Assembly (NCBI GenBank): GCA_900469615.1 | Contig: UBYA01000025.1 | Coordinates: 105,107-169,106 of the forward strand | Length of the DNA stretch: 64,000 nucleotides | Origin: Hyphomicrobiales bacterium | Lineage (GTDB): Bacteria; Pseudomonadota; Alphaproteobacteria; Rhizobiales; Rhizobiaceae | Direction: 5' to 3' | Part shown: piece by piece, positions 35,064 to 44,119 of the stretch | Numbering within the stretch: position 1 is the stretch's first letter | How the letters are laid out: each line of letters begins with the position of its first letter | The notes under the pieces: generated by a model | Databases searched by the model: none | Seen by the model: the letters and a program-made list of their open reading frames with translations, nothing else | What the model was told of the DNA's origin: nothing | Position numbers and translations under genes: made by a program

Positions 35064-35867
35064 CTAGCGAGCCGCCCTCAGCAAGCTTGCGGTCAACCAT
35101 CTCCCCCACTGCTCGACGGTTTCCCGGGTTTCTATGAGGTCATGACGGACTTCGATCAAAAGGCCCGGCAATTGGCGTGTATCCGCATGCACGGGCACCG
35201 TATAATCCTCGTCGGGATGAATGTTGTAAGGTTCGTTATCCCCTATGGTCAGGCCGGTTTCCTTTTCCAGCGCGGCGATCAATGCACGGCCGAATTCCTT
35301 CGCCTCGCCATAGAGCACGCCGGCATGCCACGGTCTTGTCTTTCCGTGATAGACGGGCGTGAAACTGTGAATGCCGACCACCATGGTCGGCAGGTGCCGT
35401 GCCTGCCGCAAATCGAGCCGGCGCTCGACGGCATCGGCAAATGGCCGAAACAACGTATCGATGCGCTGAAACCGTTCCGCCTCGCCGATGCCGATATTGC
35501 CCGGAATGTGCGTGGCCTCGCTGATTTCGGGAATAGCCGAAGGCACATGCAGCGGCCGGTTGCAGTCGATGACGAGACGCGAATAATTGGTCATGAAGAG
35601 CGGCGCATCCAGCGCCACGCTCAAATGCTGTGAAAGCGCACTTACTCCGATGTCCCAGGCGATGTGACGCTGAAGATCGGAATGCGACAGGCCGAGGTCG
35701 CCCAGCATGCGCGGAATACGGTTCGACGCATGCTCGCACAGCAGCAGGAATGGCGAAGTGCCGTCCGGGTTCACCACCGCATAGGGTGGAGGTTCGTCAA
35801 TCGCCAGCAGCGACTCTGCGGGATTGGCGCGCATCGCTGCCGCTTTGGCCTTGGTCATGTCATTCAT
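35064..35867 (-). CDS. N-formylglutamate amidohydrolase-family protein
   Basis: A 267-residue member of the N-formylglutamate amidohydrolase (FGase) family: FLLLCEHASNRIPRMLGDLG, HIAWDIGVSALSQHLS, NYSRLVIDCNRPL and PTMVVGIHSFTPVYHGKTRP carry the acidic and His residues of the Zn-peptidase-like fold. It would hydrolyse an N-acyl (formyl) amino-acid bond in the cytoplasm. It lies far from any hut genes and is the last gene of the nine-gene operon; its start (ATG 35867) lies upstream of the previous gene's stop region by overlap of the frame only, with the glutamine-synthetase-like gene ending at 35881, 13 nt before. The true substrate is probably the N-acylated product of this pathway rather than a histidine intermediate. 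Confidence 0.83.
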   Translation of the reverse strand: MNDMTKAKAAAMRANPAESLLAIDEPPPYAVVNPDGTSPFLLLCEHASNRIPRMLGDLGLSHSDLQRHIAWDIGVSALSQHLSVALDAPLFMTNYSRLVIDCNRPLHVPSAIPEISEATHIPGNIGIGEAERFQRIDTLFRPFADAVERRLDLRQARHLPTMVVGIHSFTPVYHGKTRPWHAGVLYGEAKEFGRALIAALEKETGLTIGDNEPYNIHPDEDYTVPVHADTRQLPGLLIEVRHDLIETRETVEQWGRWLTASLLRAAR

Positions 35868-35880
35868 GGTCGTTTCCGTA

Positions 35881-37221
35881 TCAATAAACCGCCGAATAGC
35901 GGGCGCAAAGTTCATCCGGGGTGCTGCCGGACACGATGCTCATCTCCATTCGCTTCATGGCAAGATAGCAGTCGATGAAATCCTTGGAGAACCAGCCCGT
36001 TACGGTCGTATCCTGCTGGAGCGCTTCAAGAGCTTCCCCAAGGCTTGCCGGCAGGCGGCGGATACCCAGGCGCTCGCGTTCGGCTTCGTCCATGTCGGCG
36101 GGATCGGAATTCGTCAGCGGCGGCTGTTCCAGCCCGGCGCGAATACCCTCGAGCCCGGCGCGCAGCAGCACGGCCAGCGACAGATGCGGGCTGGCGCAAC
36201 CGTCGGCGGCACGGAACTCCATGTTGAACTGCTTGGCCGGGTTGCTGCCCGGCAGGTCGAGCGTCGGGCAGATGCGCAGCGTCGCCTCGCGGTTCTTTTC
36301 GCCGAGGCAGGTGAAGGCCGCGCTCCAGTGATGCGGCACGAGCCGCAGATAGGACAGCACCGACGGCGCCGTGAAGGCCACGAGCGCCGGCAGATGCTTG
36401 ATGACGCCCGCTGCGAACGAACCGGCAATCTTCGACAGGCGACCGGGCCGCGCAGGATCGAACGTCACGGGATTGCCGTCGAGATCGGTGAAGCTCACAT
36501 GCAGGTGCACGCCGTTGCCGACGCCGTCGGCCGCGATTTTCGGGGCGAAGCTCGCATGCCAGCCGAAATGGGCGGCAACCTCGCGCGTGACGGCGCGGAT
36601 GGTGGCAGCGCGGTCGGCAGCCGCCAGCACCGACGCCGGGCGGCAGGTGATTTCGAATTGGTCCTTGCCATATTCCGGCAGGAACATTTCCGGCTCGGCG
36701 CCGGCTTCCTCCAACGCCTGCATCAGCAGCGAGGGGAAAGTGCCGGTACGGCGCTGGGCGCGCAGGCTGAAGGCGGGCGCATCCGGCCAGTCCGCGCCGA
36801 TGATCTGGAACTCCTGTTCCACCGCGCTGATCACACGCAACCCGACCTCGCGTTCATAAGCCTCGACCGTGTCCTTGAGAAAGCTGCGCACGCAGCAGTC
36901 CCATGGCGAGCCGTCGAGATGGGTAATATCGGCGTGGTAGAAATGCAGCGGCGTTTCATTGGGCAGGCACGTCACGCGCACCCGGCTTTCCGCATCGGGG
37001 ATGAGCCGCAGATCGCCTTCGGACCCCCAGGGATTGTCGCCGGCGATCGCGTCGAAAGGCGTCAGCGCCAGATTGGCGGGCACCCAGCCCACGCCCTTGC
37101 GCAGATAACTGTCCAGCTCGGCTGCGGCAAAGCTGCGTCCGCGCGTAATGCCGCAAAGATCGGTCGTGACGATGGTGGCGAGTTCGGTCAGGCCTGCATC
37201 GGTATTGGTGCGATTATCCAT
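35881..37221 (-). CDS. Glutamine-synthetase-family ligase (gamma-glutamyl ligase-like)
   Basis: A 446-residue protein of the GS superfamily, nearer to the PuuA/GlnT-like ligases than to GlnA. The beta-grasp N-terminal region (LCGITRGRSFAAAELDSYL) and catalytic core (VISAVEQEFQII with the metal-binding Glu, NGVHLHVSFTDLDGN, FTCLGEKNREATLRICPT, NMEFRAADGCASPHLSLAVL) are all present. Such enzymes attach glutamate to amines or related acceptors with ATP. Start ATG 37221 has a strong GGAGG 7 nt upstream. Position between two amide hydrolases suggests it activates or processes the amine released by them. Confidence 0.86.
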   Translation of the reverse strand: MDNRTNTDAGLTELATIVTTDLCGITRGRSFAAAELDSYLRKGVGWVPANLALTPFDAIAGDNPWGSEGDLRLIPDAESRVRVTCLPNETPLHFYHADITHLDGSPWDCCVRSFLKDTVEAYEREVGLRVISAVEQEFQIIGADWPDAPAFSLRAQRRTGTFPSLLMQALEEAGAEPEMFLPEYGKDQFEITCRPASVLAAADRAATIRAVTREVAAHFGWHASFAPKIAADGVGNGVHLHVSFTDLDGNPVTFDPARPGRLSKIAGSFAAGVIKHLPALVAFTAPSVLSYLRLVPHHWSAAFTCLGEKNREATLRICPTLDLPGSNPAKQFNMEFRAADGCASPHLSLAVLLRAGLEGIRAGLEQPPLTNSDPADMDEAERERLGIRRLPASLGEALEALQQDTTVTGWFSKDFIDCYLAMKRMEMSIVSGSTPDELCARYSAVY

Positions 37222-37243
37222 CTTTTTTCCTCCGGACACGGTA

Positions 37244-37903
37244 TCAGGCCGTCAATGCGCCGAGCCGCTCGAGCACGGTCTCGGTATCGGTGATCCAGCA
37301 ATAGCCGGCATAAGCGCTCAATGCCGCGTCGTGGCGTGCCTGCGTGTAGGTCGCGCAGGCATCGTGCACGAGCGTCACCAGGTAGCCACGATCGGCGGCG
37401 TCGCGCACCGCCATGTCCACGCATTGATCGGTGACGACGCCGGCGATGATCAGGTAACGCGTATTGAGATTGCGCAGCACATAATCGATATTGGTCGAGT
37501 TGAAGACGCCGGAGGAGGTCTTCGGCAATACGATCTCGTTCTCGATCGGCTTCAGCGCGTCGATGACCGCACCTTCCGGCGCGTCCTTCGGCACATGCAT
37601 GTCGGACAGCTTGTGATCCAGGGACCGGTCGCGGCCGTCATTCGTGAGGCTCTGTATGATCGTGTGCAGCACATTGGCGCCGGCCGCACGCGCCGCATCG
37701 AGAATGCGCCTCTGGTTGGGCACCACCAGATCGCGCAGGCGGCGGTGGTAATAGCTGTCGGCATCTTGCGGATGGGTCGGGTCGAGATTGGGCTCGCACC
37801 AGATTCTCTGCATGTCCACGAGCAGGAGCGAGGTCATGCCCGGCTCATAGGCGCTTTCGCGCCGCAAGAGATCGTTGCCGAATTTCACTTCGATGGAAGC
37901 CAT
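37244..37903 (-). CDS. Isochorismatase-fold cysteine hydrolase
   Basis: A 219-residue isochorismatase-like hydrolase. The Asp-Lys-Cys triad is seen as LLLVDMQRIWC (Asp), IVLPKTSSGVF (Lys) and IAGVVTDQCVDMAVRDAADR (Cys). Relatives hydrolyse amide or ureido bonds (ureidoacrylate, N-carbamoylsarcosine, biuret, nicotinamide). The start at 37903 has AGGAG 6 nt upstream; an in-frame ATG further upstream lies in the RpiR gene. It lies between the regulator and the GS-like gene in the operon, so it probably releases ammonia or an amine from the imported compound. Confidence 0.87.
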   Translation of the reverse strand: MASIEVKFGNDLLRRESAYEPGMTSLLLVDMQRIWCEPNLDPTHPQDADSYYHRRLRDLVVPNQRRILDAARAAGANVLHTIIQSLTNDGRDRSLDHKLSDMHVPKDAPEGAVIDALKPIENEIVLPKTSSGVFNSTNIDYVLRNLNTRYLIIAGVVTDQCVDMAVRDAADRGYLVTLVHDACATYTQARHDAALSAYAGYCWITDTETVLERLGALTA

Positions 37904-37940
37904 CGTATTCTCCTGGTTATGTCGGGGTTTGGGGACGTGC

Positions 37941-38810
37941 TCACTGGGTCCGCTTGAGCGCGTCTTCCGTAATGGCATAGCTGCTGCGAAGTTCTTCCAG
38001 CCGCTCGATGCGTTTGCGGGATGTCGCTGCGAAGCGCGCCGTCAGAGCGGCGATCAGCGCTTCGGTCTGCGCCATGGCCGGAACCATCGTGTCATAGGGC
38101 GAGGCGGTATCGACCGGCACGGTCAGCGTGACGGCGGCGAATTCGGAGATCGGCGAAAGCCAGCGGTCGGTGAAAAGAACGATCTTCGCGCCCTGATCGG
38201 CCGCATGGCGGGCAAAGCGGATCGTACCGGTCTGGTAGCGCCGGTAATCATAGACGAACAGCGTGTCCTTCCTGCCGAGATCGACGAGATGGTCGACTTC
38301 ATCGGCTTGCGCGCCGTTGATCCAGTGCGTGTCGGGCCTGAGCTGCTTCATATGGGCCCAGAGCATCCCGGCCAGCATGCCGCTGAACCGCCCGCCGAGG
38401 CAATGAACGCGCATGCCCATATCGGCAGCGGCATCGACTGCGGCCTTGAAATCATGCGACGGCAGCGTCGACTTGGCCGTTTCCAGGGCCTGGATGCTGG
38501 CATCCAGAAAATGCTGGTAGAAATTGTTCTGCCCCGGCGTGGGTTTGCGCTCGTCCATCATGGATAGCGGGGAGCTCATGCGCTCCTGCACTTCCCCAAG
38601 TAGGGCAGCCTGAAATTCGGGATATCCGCTGAAGCCGAGCTTGCTGACGAGGCGCACCACGGTCGGATCGCTCACACCAGCCGCAGAGGCCAGATAGGCC
38701 ACCGTATTGAGGCCGGAGGCCGGATAATTCGACAGAAGCTGGCGCACGATCTTCAGCTCGGAACGCGTGAAGGTGATGGAGCCGTCGGTGAGCCTGTCGC
38801 GGATGCTCAT
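37941..38810 (-). CDS. RpiR/MurR-family transcriptional regulator
   Basis: A 289-residue regulator: N-terminal HTH_6 domain (residues ~1-80, NTVAYLASAAGVSDPTVVRL) and a C-terminal SIS domain (MRVHCLGGRFSGMLAGMLWA, TLFVYDYRRYQTGTIRFARH). RpiR proteins usually sense phosphosugars; the SIS part here lacks an obvious GxGxS sugar-phosphate loop, so the effector may differ. It sits in the middle of the operon, coupled by an ATGA overlap to the ATPase gene, rather than at its edge. Confidence 0.9.
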   Translation of the reverse strand: MSIRDRLTDGSITFTRSELKIVRQLLSNYPASGLNTVAYLASAAGVSDPTVVRLVSKLGFSGYPEFQAALLGEVQERMSSPLSMMDERKPTPGQNNFYQHFLDASIQALETAKSTLPSHDFKAAVDAAADMGMRVHCLGGRFSGMLAGMLWAHMKQLRPDTHWINGAQADEVDHLVDLGRKDTLFVYDYRRYQTGTIRFARHAADQGAKIVLFTDRWLSPISEFAAVTLTVPVDTASPYDTMVPAMAQTEALIAALTARFAATSRKRIERLEELRSSYAITEDALKRTQ

Positions 38811-40537
38811 GCCAGACCTCCTTCGCGGCCTTCCCGACCCCGTTCGGCGCGTCCGTGCATATCCGGAATCATCGACAGGAGGCTGGCGGTGTAGGCATGC
38901 CGGGGTGAGTTGAACAGGGTCTCGGTGGTGCTGGTCTCGCAGATGCAGCCCTTTTCCAGCACTGTGATCCGATCGCAGATCTGCCGCACCACCGGAAGGT
39001 CATGGCTGATGAACAGGATGGTGAGCGAGAGTTTTTCCTGCAGATCCTTCAGCAGATTGAGAATCTGGGCCTGGATCGACACGTCGAGCGCCGATGTCGG
39101 TTCGTCGCAGATCAGGAAGCGCGGCCGGCTGGCCAGCGCGCGGGCAATGGAGATGCGCTGGCGCTGCCCGCCCGAGAAGGCATGAGGGTAACGATGCGCC
39201 GCAGCGGCATCGAGGCCGACCGCATTCAAGAGCTCCAGCATCACCGGCTCGGCCTGCCGCCGGCTGGCAGCGAGCCCGTAGTGTACCATCGGCTCGGCGA
39301 TGATGTCGCCGACGCGCATCTGCGAATTCAGCGAGGAGTAAGGGTCCTGAAACACCATCTGCGTGGCACGGCGGATCTGCTGCCGGGCAGCAAAGGGCGC
39401 CGCGAAGACATCCTGCCCGGCAAACAGCATCTGGCCGTGGCTCGGCCGCGTCAGGCCCGCGAAAATGCGCGCCATGGTGGATTTGCCGGAACCGGATGCG
39501 CCGACAAGCCCCATTACTTCGCCATTGCGGATCGTGAGGTTGATGTCGTGCAGCGCCTTGAAGCCGCCGGACCCGCCGCCGAAGAAAAATCGCCCGCCGC
39601 CATAGACCTGCTCGATCTGGCGCAACTCCACCAGCAAGTCGCCGGCGATGCTGCGGCCCGTCTCTCCGTCCAGCAGCCATTGCATGGCGGCGTCGATGTT
39701 CTTCGGCGCGCCGGCCACGGGAAAACGGTCGAGCTTCACATCGGCGCGCGGCACCACGGAAATCAGGGCTCGACTGTAATCGTGCCTGGGGCGGTCGAGC
39801 ACGGTTCCAGTGGCGTCAAGCTCGACGATTTCGCCGGAGCGCATCACGGCCACGCGATCCGCCACCTGCGCGATCGCGCCCATATCGTGGGTGATGAGCA
39901 TAACCGCCACCTGGCGCTCCTTGGCCAGCTTGCGGATCAGCTCCAGAATCTGCGCCTGGATCGACACGTCGAGCGCCGTGGTCGGCTCGTCGGCAATGAT
40001 GAGCTCCGGTTTCGAGCATAGCGCGAGCGCGATCACCGCTCGCTGACGCATGCCGCCGGAAAACTCATGCGGCCAGTTCTTCACGCGGCGTTCCGGTTCG
40101 GGAATGCCGACCGCTTCCAGCTGCCGCACCGCTTCGGCGCGGGCCTCGGCGCGCGACATGGGACGGTGCGTGCGGATGGTGTCGACCAGCTGCCGCTCGA
40201 TGGTGAAGAGTGGATTGAGGCTGGTCAACGGGTCCTGGAAGATCGTCGAAATGCGCTTGCCGCGCAGAGCCTGCATCGCCCTGGCGTTGCGTGCGTCGAT
40301 GATGTCGCCCGCCAGGCGGATTTCGCCGGCGCTGATATGGCCCGGCGGTTGCAGCAGTCCGGTGATGGCGGCCCCGACCGTGGACTTGCCTGCGCCGGAT
40401 TCGCCGACGATGCCGAGGATTTCGCCGGCGGCGATGTCGAATCCGACATTGCGCACCGCCTGGAACGTGCCGTGACGGCTCGGAAAATCAACGCTCAGCC
40501 CGCGGATCGACAGGATGGGGGGACGAGTTTGCGCCAT
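38807..40537 (-). CDS. Fused dual ATP-binding protein of a dipeptide/oligopeptide-type ABC transporter
   Basis: A 576-residue protein with two complete ABC domains in one chain (DppD plus DppF type). Domain 1: Walker A GESGAGKST, signature FSGGMRQRAVIALAL, Walker B LIIADEPTTALDVS. Domain 2 (from ~residue 285): Walker A GASGSGKST, signature FSGGQRQRISIARAL, Walker B FLICDEPTSALDVS. A GGGRFFFGGGSGGF linker lies between them. It drives the two permeases encoded upstream. It starts at 40537, immediately after the permease stop. Confidence 0.93.
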   Translation of the reverse strand: MAQTRPPILSIRGLSVDFPSRHGTFQAVRNVGFDIAAGEILGIVGESGAGKSTVGAAITGLLQPPGHISAGEIRLAGDIIDARNARAMQALRGKRISTIFQDPLTSLNPLFTIERQLVDTIRTHRPMSRAEARAEAVRQLEAVGIPEPERRVKNWPHEFSGGMRQRAVIALALCSKPELIIADEPTTALDVSIQAQILELIRKLAKERQVAVMLITHDMGAIAQVADRVAVMRSGEIVELDATGTVLDRPRHDYSRALISVVPRADVKLDRFPVAGAPKNIDAAMQWLLDGETGRSIAGDLLVELRQIEQVYGGGRFFFGGGSGGFKALHDINLTIRNGEVMGLVGASGSGKSTMARIFAGLTRPSHGQMLFAGQDVFAAPFAARQQIRRATQMVFQDPYSSLNSQMRVGDIIAEPMVHYGLAASRRQAEPVMLELLNAVGLDAAAAHRYPHAFSGGQRQRISIARALASRPRFLICDEPTSALDVSIQAQILNLLKDLQEKLSLTILFISHDLPVVRQICDRITVLEKGCICETSTTETLFNSPRHAYTASLLSMIPDMHGRAERGREGREGGLA

Positions 40538-40539
40538 GG

Positions 40540-41454
40540 TCAGATGCCCCTCGGATTGAGCGCATCGCGCAGCCAGTCACCCAATACGTTGATCGCCAGC
40601 GCCAACGCCAGAAGCGTGACGGCGGGAAACAGAAGGATCCACCACTCGCCGGCGAAGAGGAAGTCCTGGCCGCTGCGGATCAGCGTTCCGAGCGAGGGCT
40701 GCGTCGCCGGAAGGCCCGCGCCGAGATAGGACAAGGTCGCCTCGGTGATGATGGCGAGCGCCAGCGAGATCGTGGCGATCACCAGGATGGGGCGGCGCAC
40801 ATTCGGCAGGATATGCCGTGTGAGAATGGTACGGGTGGGCAAGCCCATCATCAGCGCGGCCTGCACATATTCGCGCTGCTTTTCCACCATCACCGCGCCG
40901 CGCACCGTGCGCGCATAGGACACCCAGCCCGAAAAGCCGATAGCGAGGATCAGCACATAGACGGCCACGGTGTCGCGCGCGCCGGGCGGCAGCAGCGAAC
41001 GGGTCAGGCCGAAGATCAGAAGCGCGATCAGGATCGCCGGTATCGATAGCTGAACGTCGGCGATGCGCATGATGACGGCGTCGACGCGGCCGCCGAAATA
41101 GCCGGATACCAGCCCGAGCGTGACGCCGATCGTCATGGAGAGCATGACCGCGGCAAGGCCGACGAGCAGCGAAACGCGCGTGCCGTAGAGCGTGGCGGAG
41201 AGAATGTCGCGGCCCTGGTCGTCGGTGCCCAGCACATAGAATTGGCCGGAAAGCTCGCTGACGCTCCATGGCGGCGTGTTGGCCGACATAAGGTCGAGCT
41301 GAGCCGGATCGAGAATATCCTGCGGAGCCAGGAACGGCGCGGCGACGGCAGCGATCAGGATGACAAGGAGAACCAGCGTGGCGAGGATGGCGCCCGGCGA
41401 GCGCACGTAGGAGTAGCCGATATCGGAGCGGAGAAAACGCGTGATGGCGGTCAT
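40540..41454 (-). CDS. Dipeptide-type ABC transporter permease (DppC-like)
   Basis: A 304-residue inner-membrane permease of the DppC/OppC class. It has the N-terminal helix GAILATLVLLVILIAAVAAP, the LGTDDQGRDILSATLYGTRV segment that marks this class, and the EAA loop QAALMMGLPTRTILTRHILP. The start is ATG 41454, overlapping the stop of the DppB-like gene; the frame continues upstream but only inside that gene. Confidence 0.92.
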   Translation of the reverse strand: MTAITRFLRSDIGYSYVRSPGAILATLVLLVILIAAVAAPFLAPQDILDPAQLDLMSANTPPWSVSELSGQFYVLGTDDQGRDILSATLYGTRVSLLVGLAAVMLSMTIGVTLGLVSGYFGGRVDAVIMRIADVQLSIPAILIALLIFGLTRSLLPPGARDTVAVYVLILAIGFSGWVSYARTVRGAVMVEKQREYVQAALMMGLPTRTILTRHILPNVRRPILVIATISLALAIITEATLSYLGAGLPATQPSLGTLIRSGQDFLFAGEWWILLFPAVTLLALALAINVLGDWLRDALNPRGI

Positions 41455-42428
41455 TGGATAGCTCCCACGGCGCGCAGGCGTGGATCGATGAGATAATAGA
41501 TGCAATCGACCACCATGTTGATCGTCACGAAGATGACCGAGGTCAGAAGCAGGTAGGTGGCCATGATCGGCACATCGGAGAAATTGACCGAGTTGATGAA
41601 CAGCAAGCCGACGCCCGGCCACTGGAAGACGGTTTCCGTGACCACCGCGAAGGCGATGATGGAACCGAGCTGCAGGCCCGCAACCGTGACGACCGGGACC
41701 ATCGTGTTCTTCAGCGCATAGGTGAAGTAGATCAGCCGTTGCGGCAGGCCGCGCGCGCGTGCAAAGCGGATATAATCCGAATGCATCACCTCCAGCATTT
41801 CCGTGCGCACCAGACGCAGGATCAGCGTCAACTGGAAGGTGGCGAGCGAAATGGCGGGCAGGATGATCGCCTCCCAGCCGCTTCTGGTCAAAAGCCCCGT
41901 GGTCCACCAGCCGATCCGGACGGTCTCACCACGCCCGAAGGCGGGCAGCCAGCCGAGATGCACCGAGAAGACATAGATGAGCGCGATGCTGATCAGAAAA
42001 TTGGGCAGCGACACCGCGACCAGCGATCCGGTCATGCTGAGGCGCGAGAAGATGGAGCGCGGACGCAGGGCCGTCATGACACCGAGCATGATACCCGCCG
42101 CCATGGCGATGATGAAGGACAGCACGGCCAGCTCCAGCGTGGCGGGCAGCCGCTCCAGGATCAGGTCGAGCACGGGACGGCCCACGCGGGTAGAGACGCC
42201 GAAATCGCCGTGCAGGATGGAAACGATGAAACGCCAGAACTGGATATAGAAAGGCTGGTCGAACCCCAGTTCGGCGGCAAGGCGCGCCCGGTCCTGCGCA
42301 GTCGCATCCTGTCCCAGCATGTTCTGCAGCGGATCGCCGATGAAGCGGAACGCGGCAAAGGACAGGAAGGCCGTGATCAGCATGACGGGCACGGCCGATG
42401 CCAGTCTGCGCAGGAGGAACGCGATCAT
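41451..42428 (-). CDS. Dipeptide-type ABC transporter permease (DppB-like)
   Basis: A 325-residue permease of the DppB/OppB class: N-terminal LLRRLASAVPVMLITAFLSF, the LGFDQPFYIQFWRFIVSILH segment, GDFGVSTRVGRPV and the EAA loop FARARGLPQRLIYFTYALKN. It is coupled to the binding-protein gene by ATGA (42425-42428) and to the DppC-like gene by another ATGA. Confidence 0.93.
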   Translation of the reverse strand: MIAFLLRRLASAVPVMLITAFLSFAAFRFIGDPLQNMLGQDATAQDRARLAAELGFDQPFYIQFWRFIVSILHGDFGVSTRVGRPVLDLILERLPATLELAVLSFIIAMAAGIMLGVMTALRPRSIFSRLSMTGSLVAVSLPNFLISIALIYVFSVHLGWLPAFGRGETVRIGWWTTGLLTRSGWEAIILPAISLATFQLTLILRLVRTEMLEVMHSDYIRFARARGLPQRLIYFTYALKNTMVPVVTVAGLQLGSIIAFAVVTETVFQWPGVGLLFINSVNFSDVPIMATYLLLTSVIFVTINMVVDCIYYLIDPRLRAVGAIQ

Positions 42429-44032
42429 TTGTCTACCGATATCGTCTTGACGAAGATGCTGTTGGACAGGTTTGGCGTGATATGGATCTTCTTCTGAGAG
42501 GCACGGGCGAGCATCTGCGCGTGGATCGGCAGGTAAAAGCTCTCATCCTGCACCACTTTCCAGATGTCGGCGATCGTGGCGTTGCGCTTGTCGAGATTGG
42601 CTTCCGTGCCCAGGGTCTCGATCTTGGCGTCGATCTCCTTGTTGTTGAAATTCACCGCGCTCCACGCACCGCGCCCTTCGCTGCGCGAATGAACCAGATT
42701 GTCGAAGATGTACTGGGAATCGAAGGTCGATGCGCCCCAGCCCATCAGGTAGAAATCGGTCTTGCCGTTGGCGACCATCGGGTAGACCACGCCGGCCGGC
42801 TGCACGTCGAGATGCACGGTGATGCCGATCTTGGCCATCATGCCGACCATTGCCTGGCAGATGCGCTCGTCGTTGACGAAGCTGTCATTGGTGCAGTTGA
42901 GAGTGACGGAGAAGCCATCGCCGTAACCGGCGGCGGCCATCATTTCCTTGGCCTTGGCGATGTCGACCTTGGGCAGCTTGCCCATTTCTTCCGTATAGCC
43001 GTTGATGAAGGGCGGCGCGATGGTGCCGATCGGAATGGATTGGCCGCGCATGATCGCCTTGCCGATCACTTCGCGGTCGATCGCCATATTCATCGCCTGA
43101 CGCACGCGCTTGTCGGCGAAGGGATTGCCCTTCGCCTCGCCATAGGTGAGCTTGTCGGCACCCATGTTGACGCCGAAGAAGATGGTGCGGTTTTCCGGCC
43201 CCTTCACCACGCGCAGGTCCGGATTCTGCTCCAGCTTGGCGATATCCTGAGGGGGAACGTCCTGCAGGAAATTGACTTCGCCGCTGATGAGCGCCGAAAC
43301 GCGCGTGGCCGGCGACTGGATCGGCGTGTAGATGATCCGGTCGATATCGAGCGGGAACTGGCCGATGCCCCAATACTTGTCATAGGCGACGAGTTCGGTG
43401 CGATGGTCGGCCTCGCGGCTGACCAGGCGGTAGGCGCCGGTGCCGTTTTCGTTGCGCGCGGCATAGTTTTCCTGGCCGCTCTTGAAGTCCTGCGGCACGG
43501 CCGCACCGTTCTTTTCCGCCCAGGCGCGGTTCATCATGAAGAGGTTGACCAGATTGTTGACCAGAAGCGGGCTTACGCCCTTGGTCTTGATCTGGACGGT
43601 GTGATCGTCCTTGACGGTGACGCTGTCGACGGCGTTCAGGAGCGAACGCATATTCGAGGTCGGCGCCATGGCGCGCTGGAACGAGAAGACGACGTCATCG
43701 GGCGTGAACGGCGCGCCGTCGTGGAAGGTCACGTTCGGGCGCAGCTTGAACTCCCAGGTATCGGGATGGTCCGGCAACATCTGCCATTCGGTGGCAAGGA
43801 CCCCTATCAGCTTGCCGTCGTCCGAACGCGCCACGAGCGGCTCATAGATCTGTTGATTGAAGGCATGGGTGATGCCTTCATTGTAGGCGTGCGGGTCGAG
43901 CGTCTGGACGTCGGAGGCGCGCGCCCACTTGAGCGTTTCGGCATAGGCCGGCGCGGCGGCGGCAATAACAACGGCAAGGACGGCAGCCGGGCCTACTGAG
44001 GCGAGCAACGATGCAGGCAGGCGTTTCAGCAT
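42425..44032 (-). CDS. Dipeptide-type ABC transporter substrate-binding protein
   Basis: A 535-residue family 5 extracellular solute-binding protein. Signal peptide: VGPAAVLAVVIAAAAPAYA. The mature start LKWARASDVQTLDPHAYNEG and the WEFKLRPNVTFHDGAPFTPD segment are typical of DppA/OppA proteins. It delivers the substrate to the permeases encoded downstream. Family 5 proteins bind peptides but also nickel, opines and glutathione, so the ligand is open. It lies 87 nt after the M20 gene. Confidence 0.92.
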   Translation of the reverse strand: MLKRLPASLLASVGPAAVLAVVIAAAAPAYAETLKWARASDVQTLDPHAYNEGITHAFNQQIYEPLVARSDDGKLIGVLATEWQMLPDHPDTWEFKLRPNVTFHDGAPFTPDDVVFSFQRAMAPTSNMRSLLNAVDSVTVKDDHTVQIKTKGVSPLLVNNLVNLFMMNRAWAEKNGAAVPQDFKSGQENYAARNENGTGAYRLVSREADHRTELVAYDKYWGIGQFPLDIDRIIYTPIQSPATRVSALISGEVNFLQDVPPQDIAKLEQNPDLRVVKGPENRTIFFGVNMGADKLTYGEAKGNPFADKRVRQAMNMAIDREVIGKAIMRGQSIPIGTIAPPFINGYTEEMGKLPKVDIAKAKEMMAAAGYGDGFSVTLNCTNDSFVNDERICQAMVGMMAKIGITVHLDVQPAGVVYPMVANGKTDFYLMGWGASTFDSQYIFDNLVHSRSEGRGAWSAVNFNNKEIDAKIETLGTEANLDKRNATIADIWKVVQDESFYLPIHAQMLARASQKKIHITPNLSNSIFVKTISVDK

Positions 44033-44119
44033 GATACGGTTCCTCTAATGGCGCGGGTGGACGCCGGGCAGAAAGGATGAAGGGACAGCAAGGGCAAACT
44101 TGAATGCGAGATGCGAAAC

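Noticed and set aside
35824..37293. Plus-strand frame of 489 codons
   Set aside because: Mirror of the glutamine-synthetase-like gene, which shows the correct GS motifs on the minus strand.
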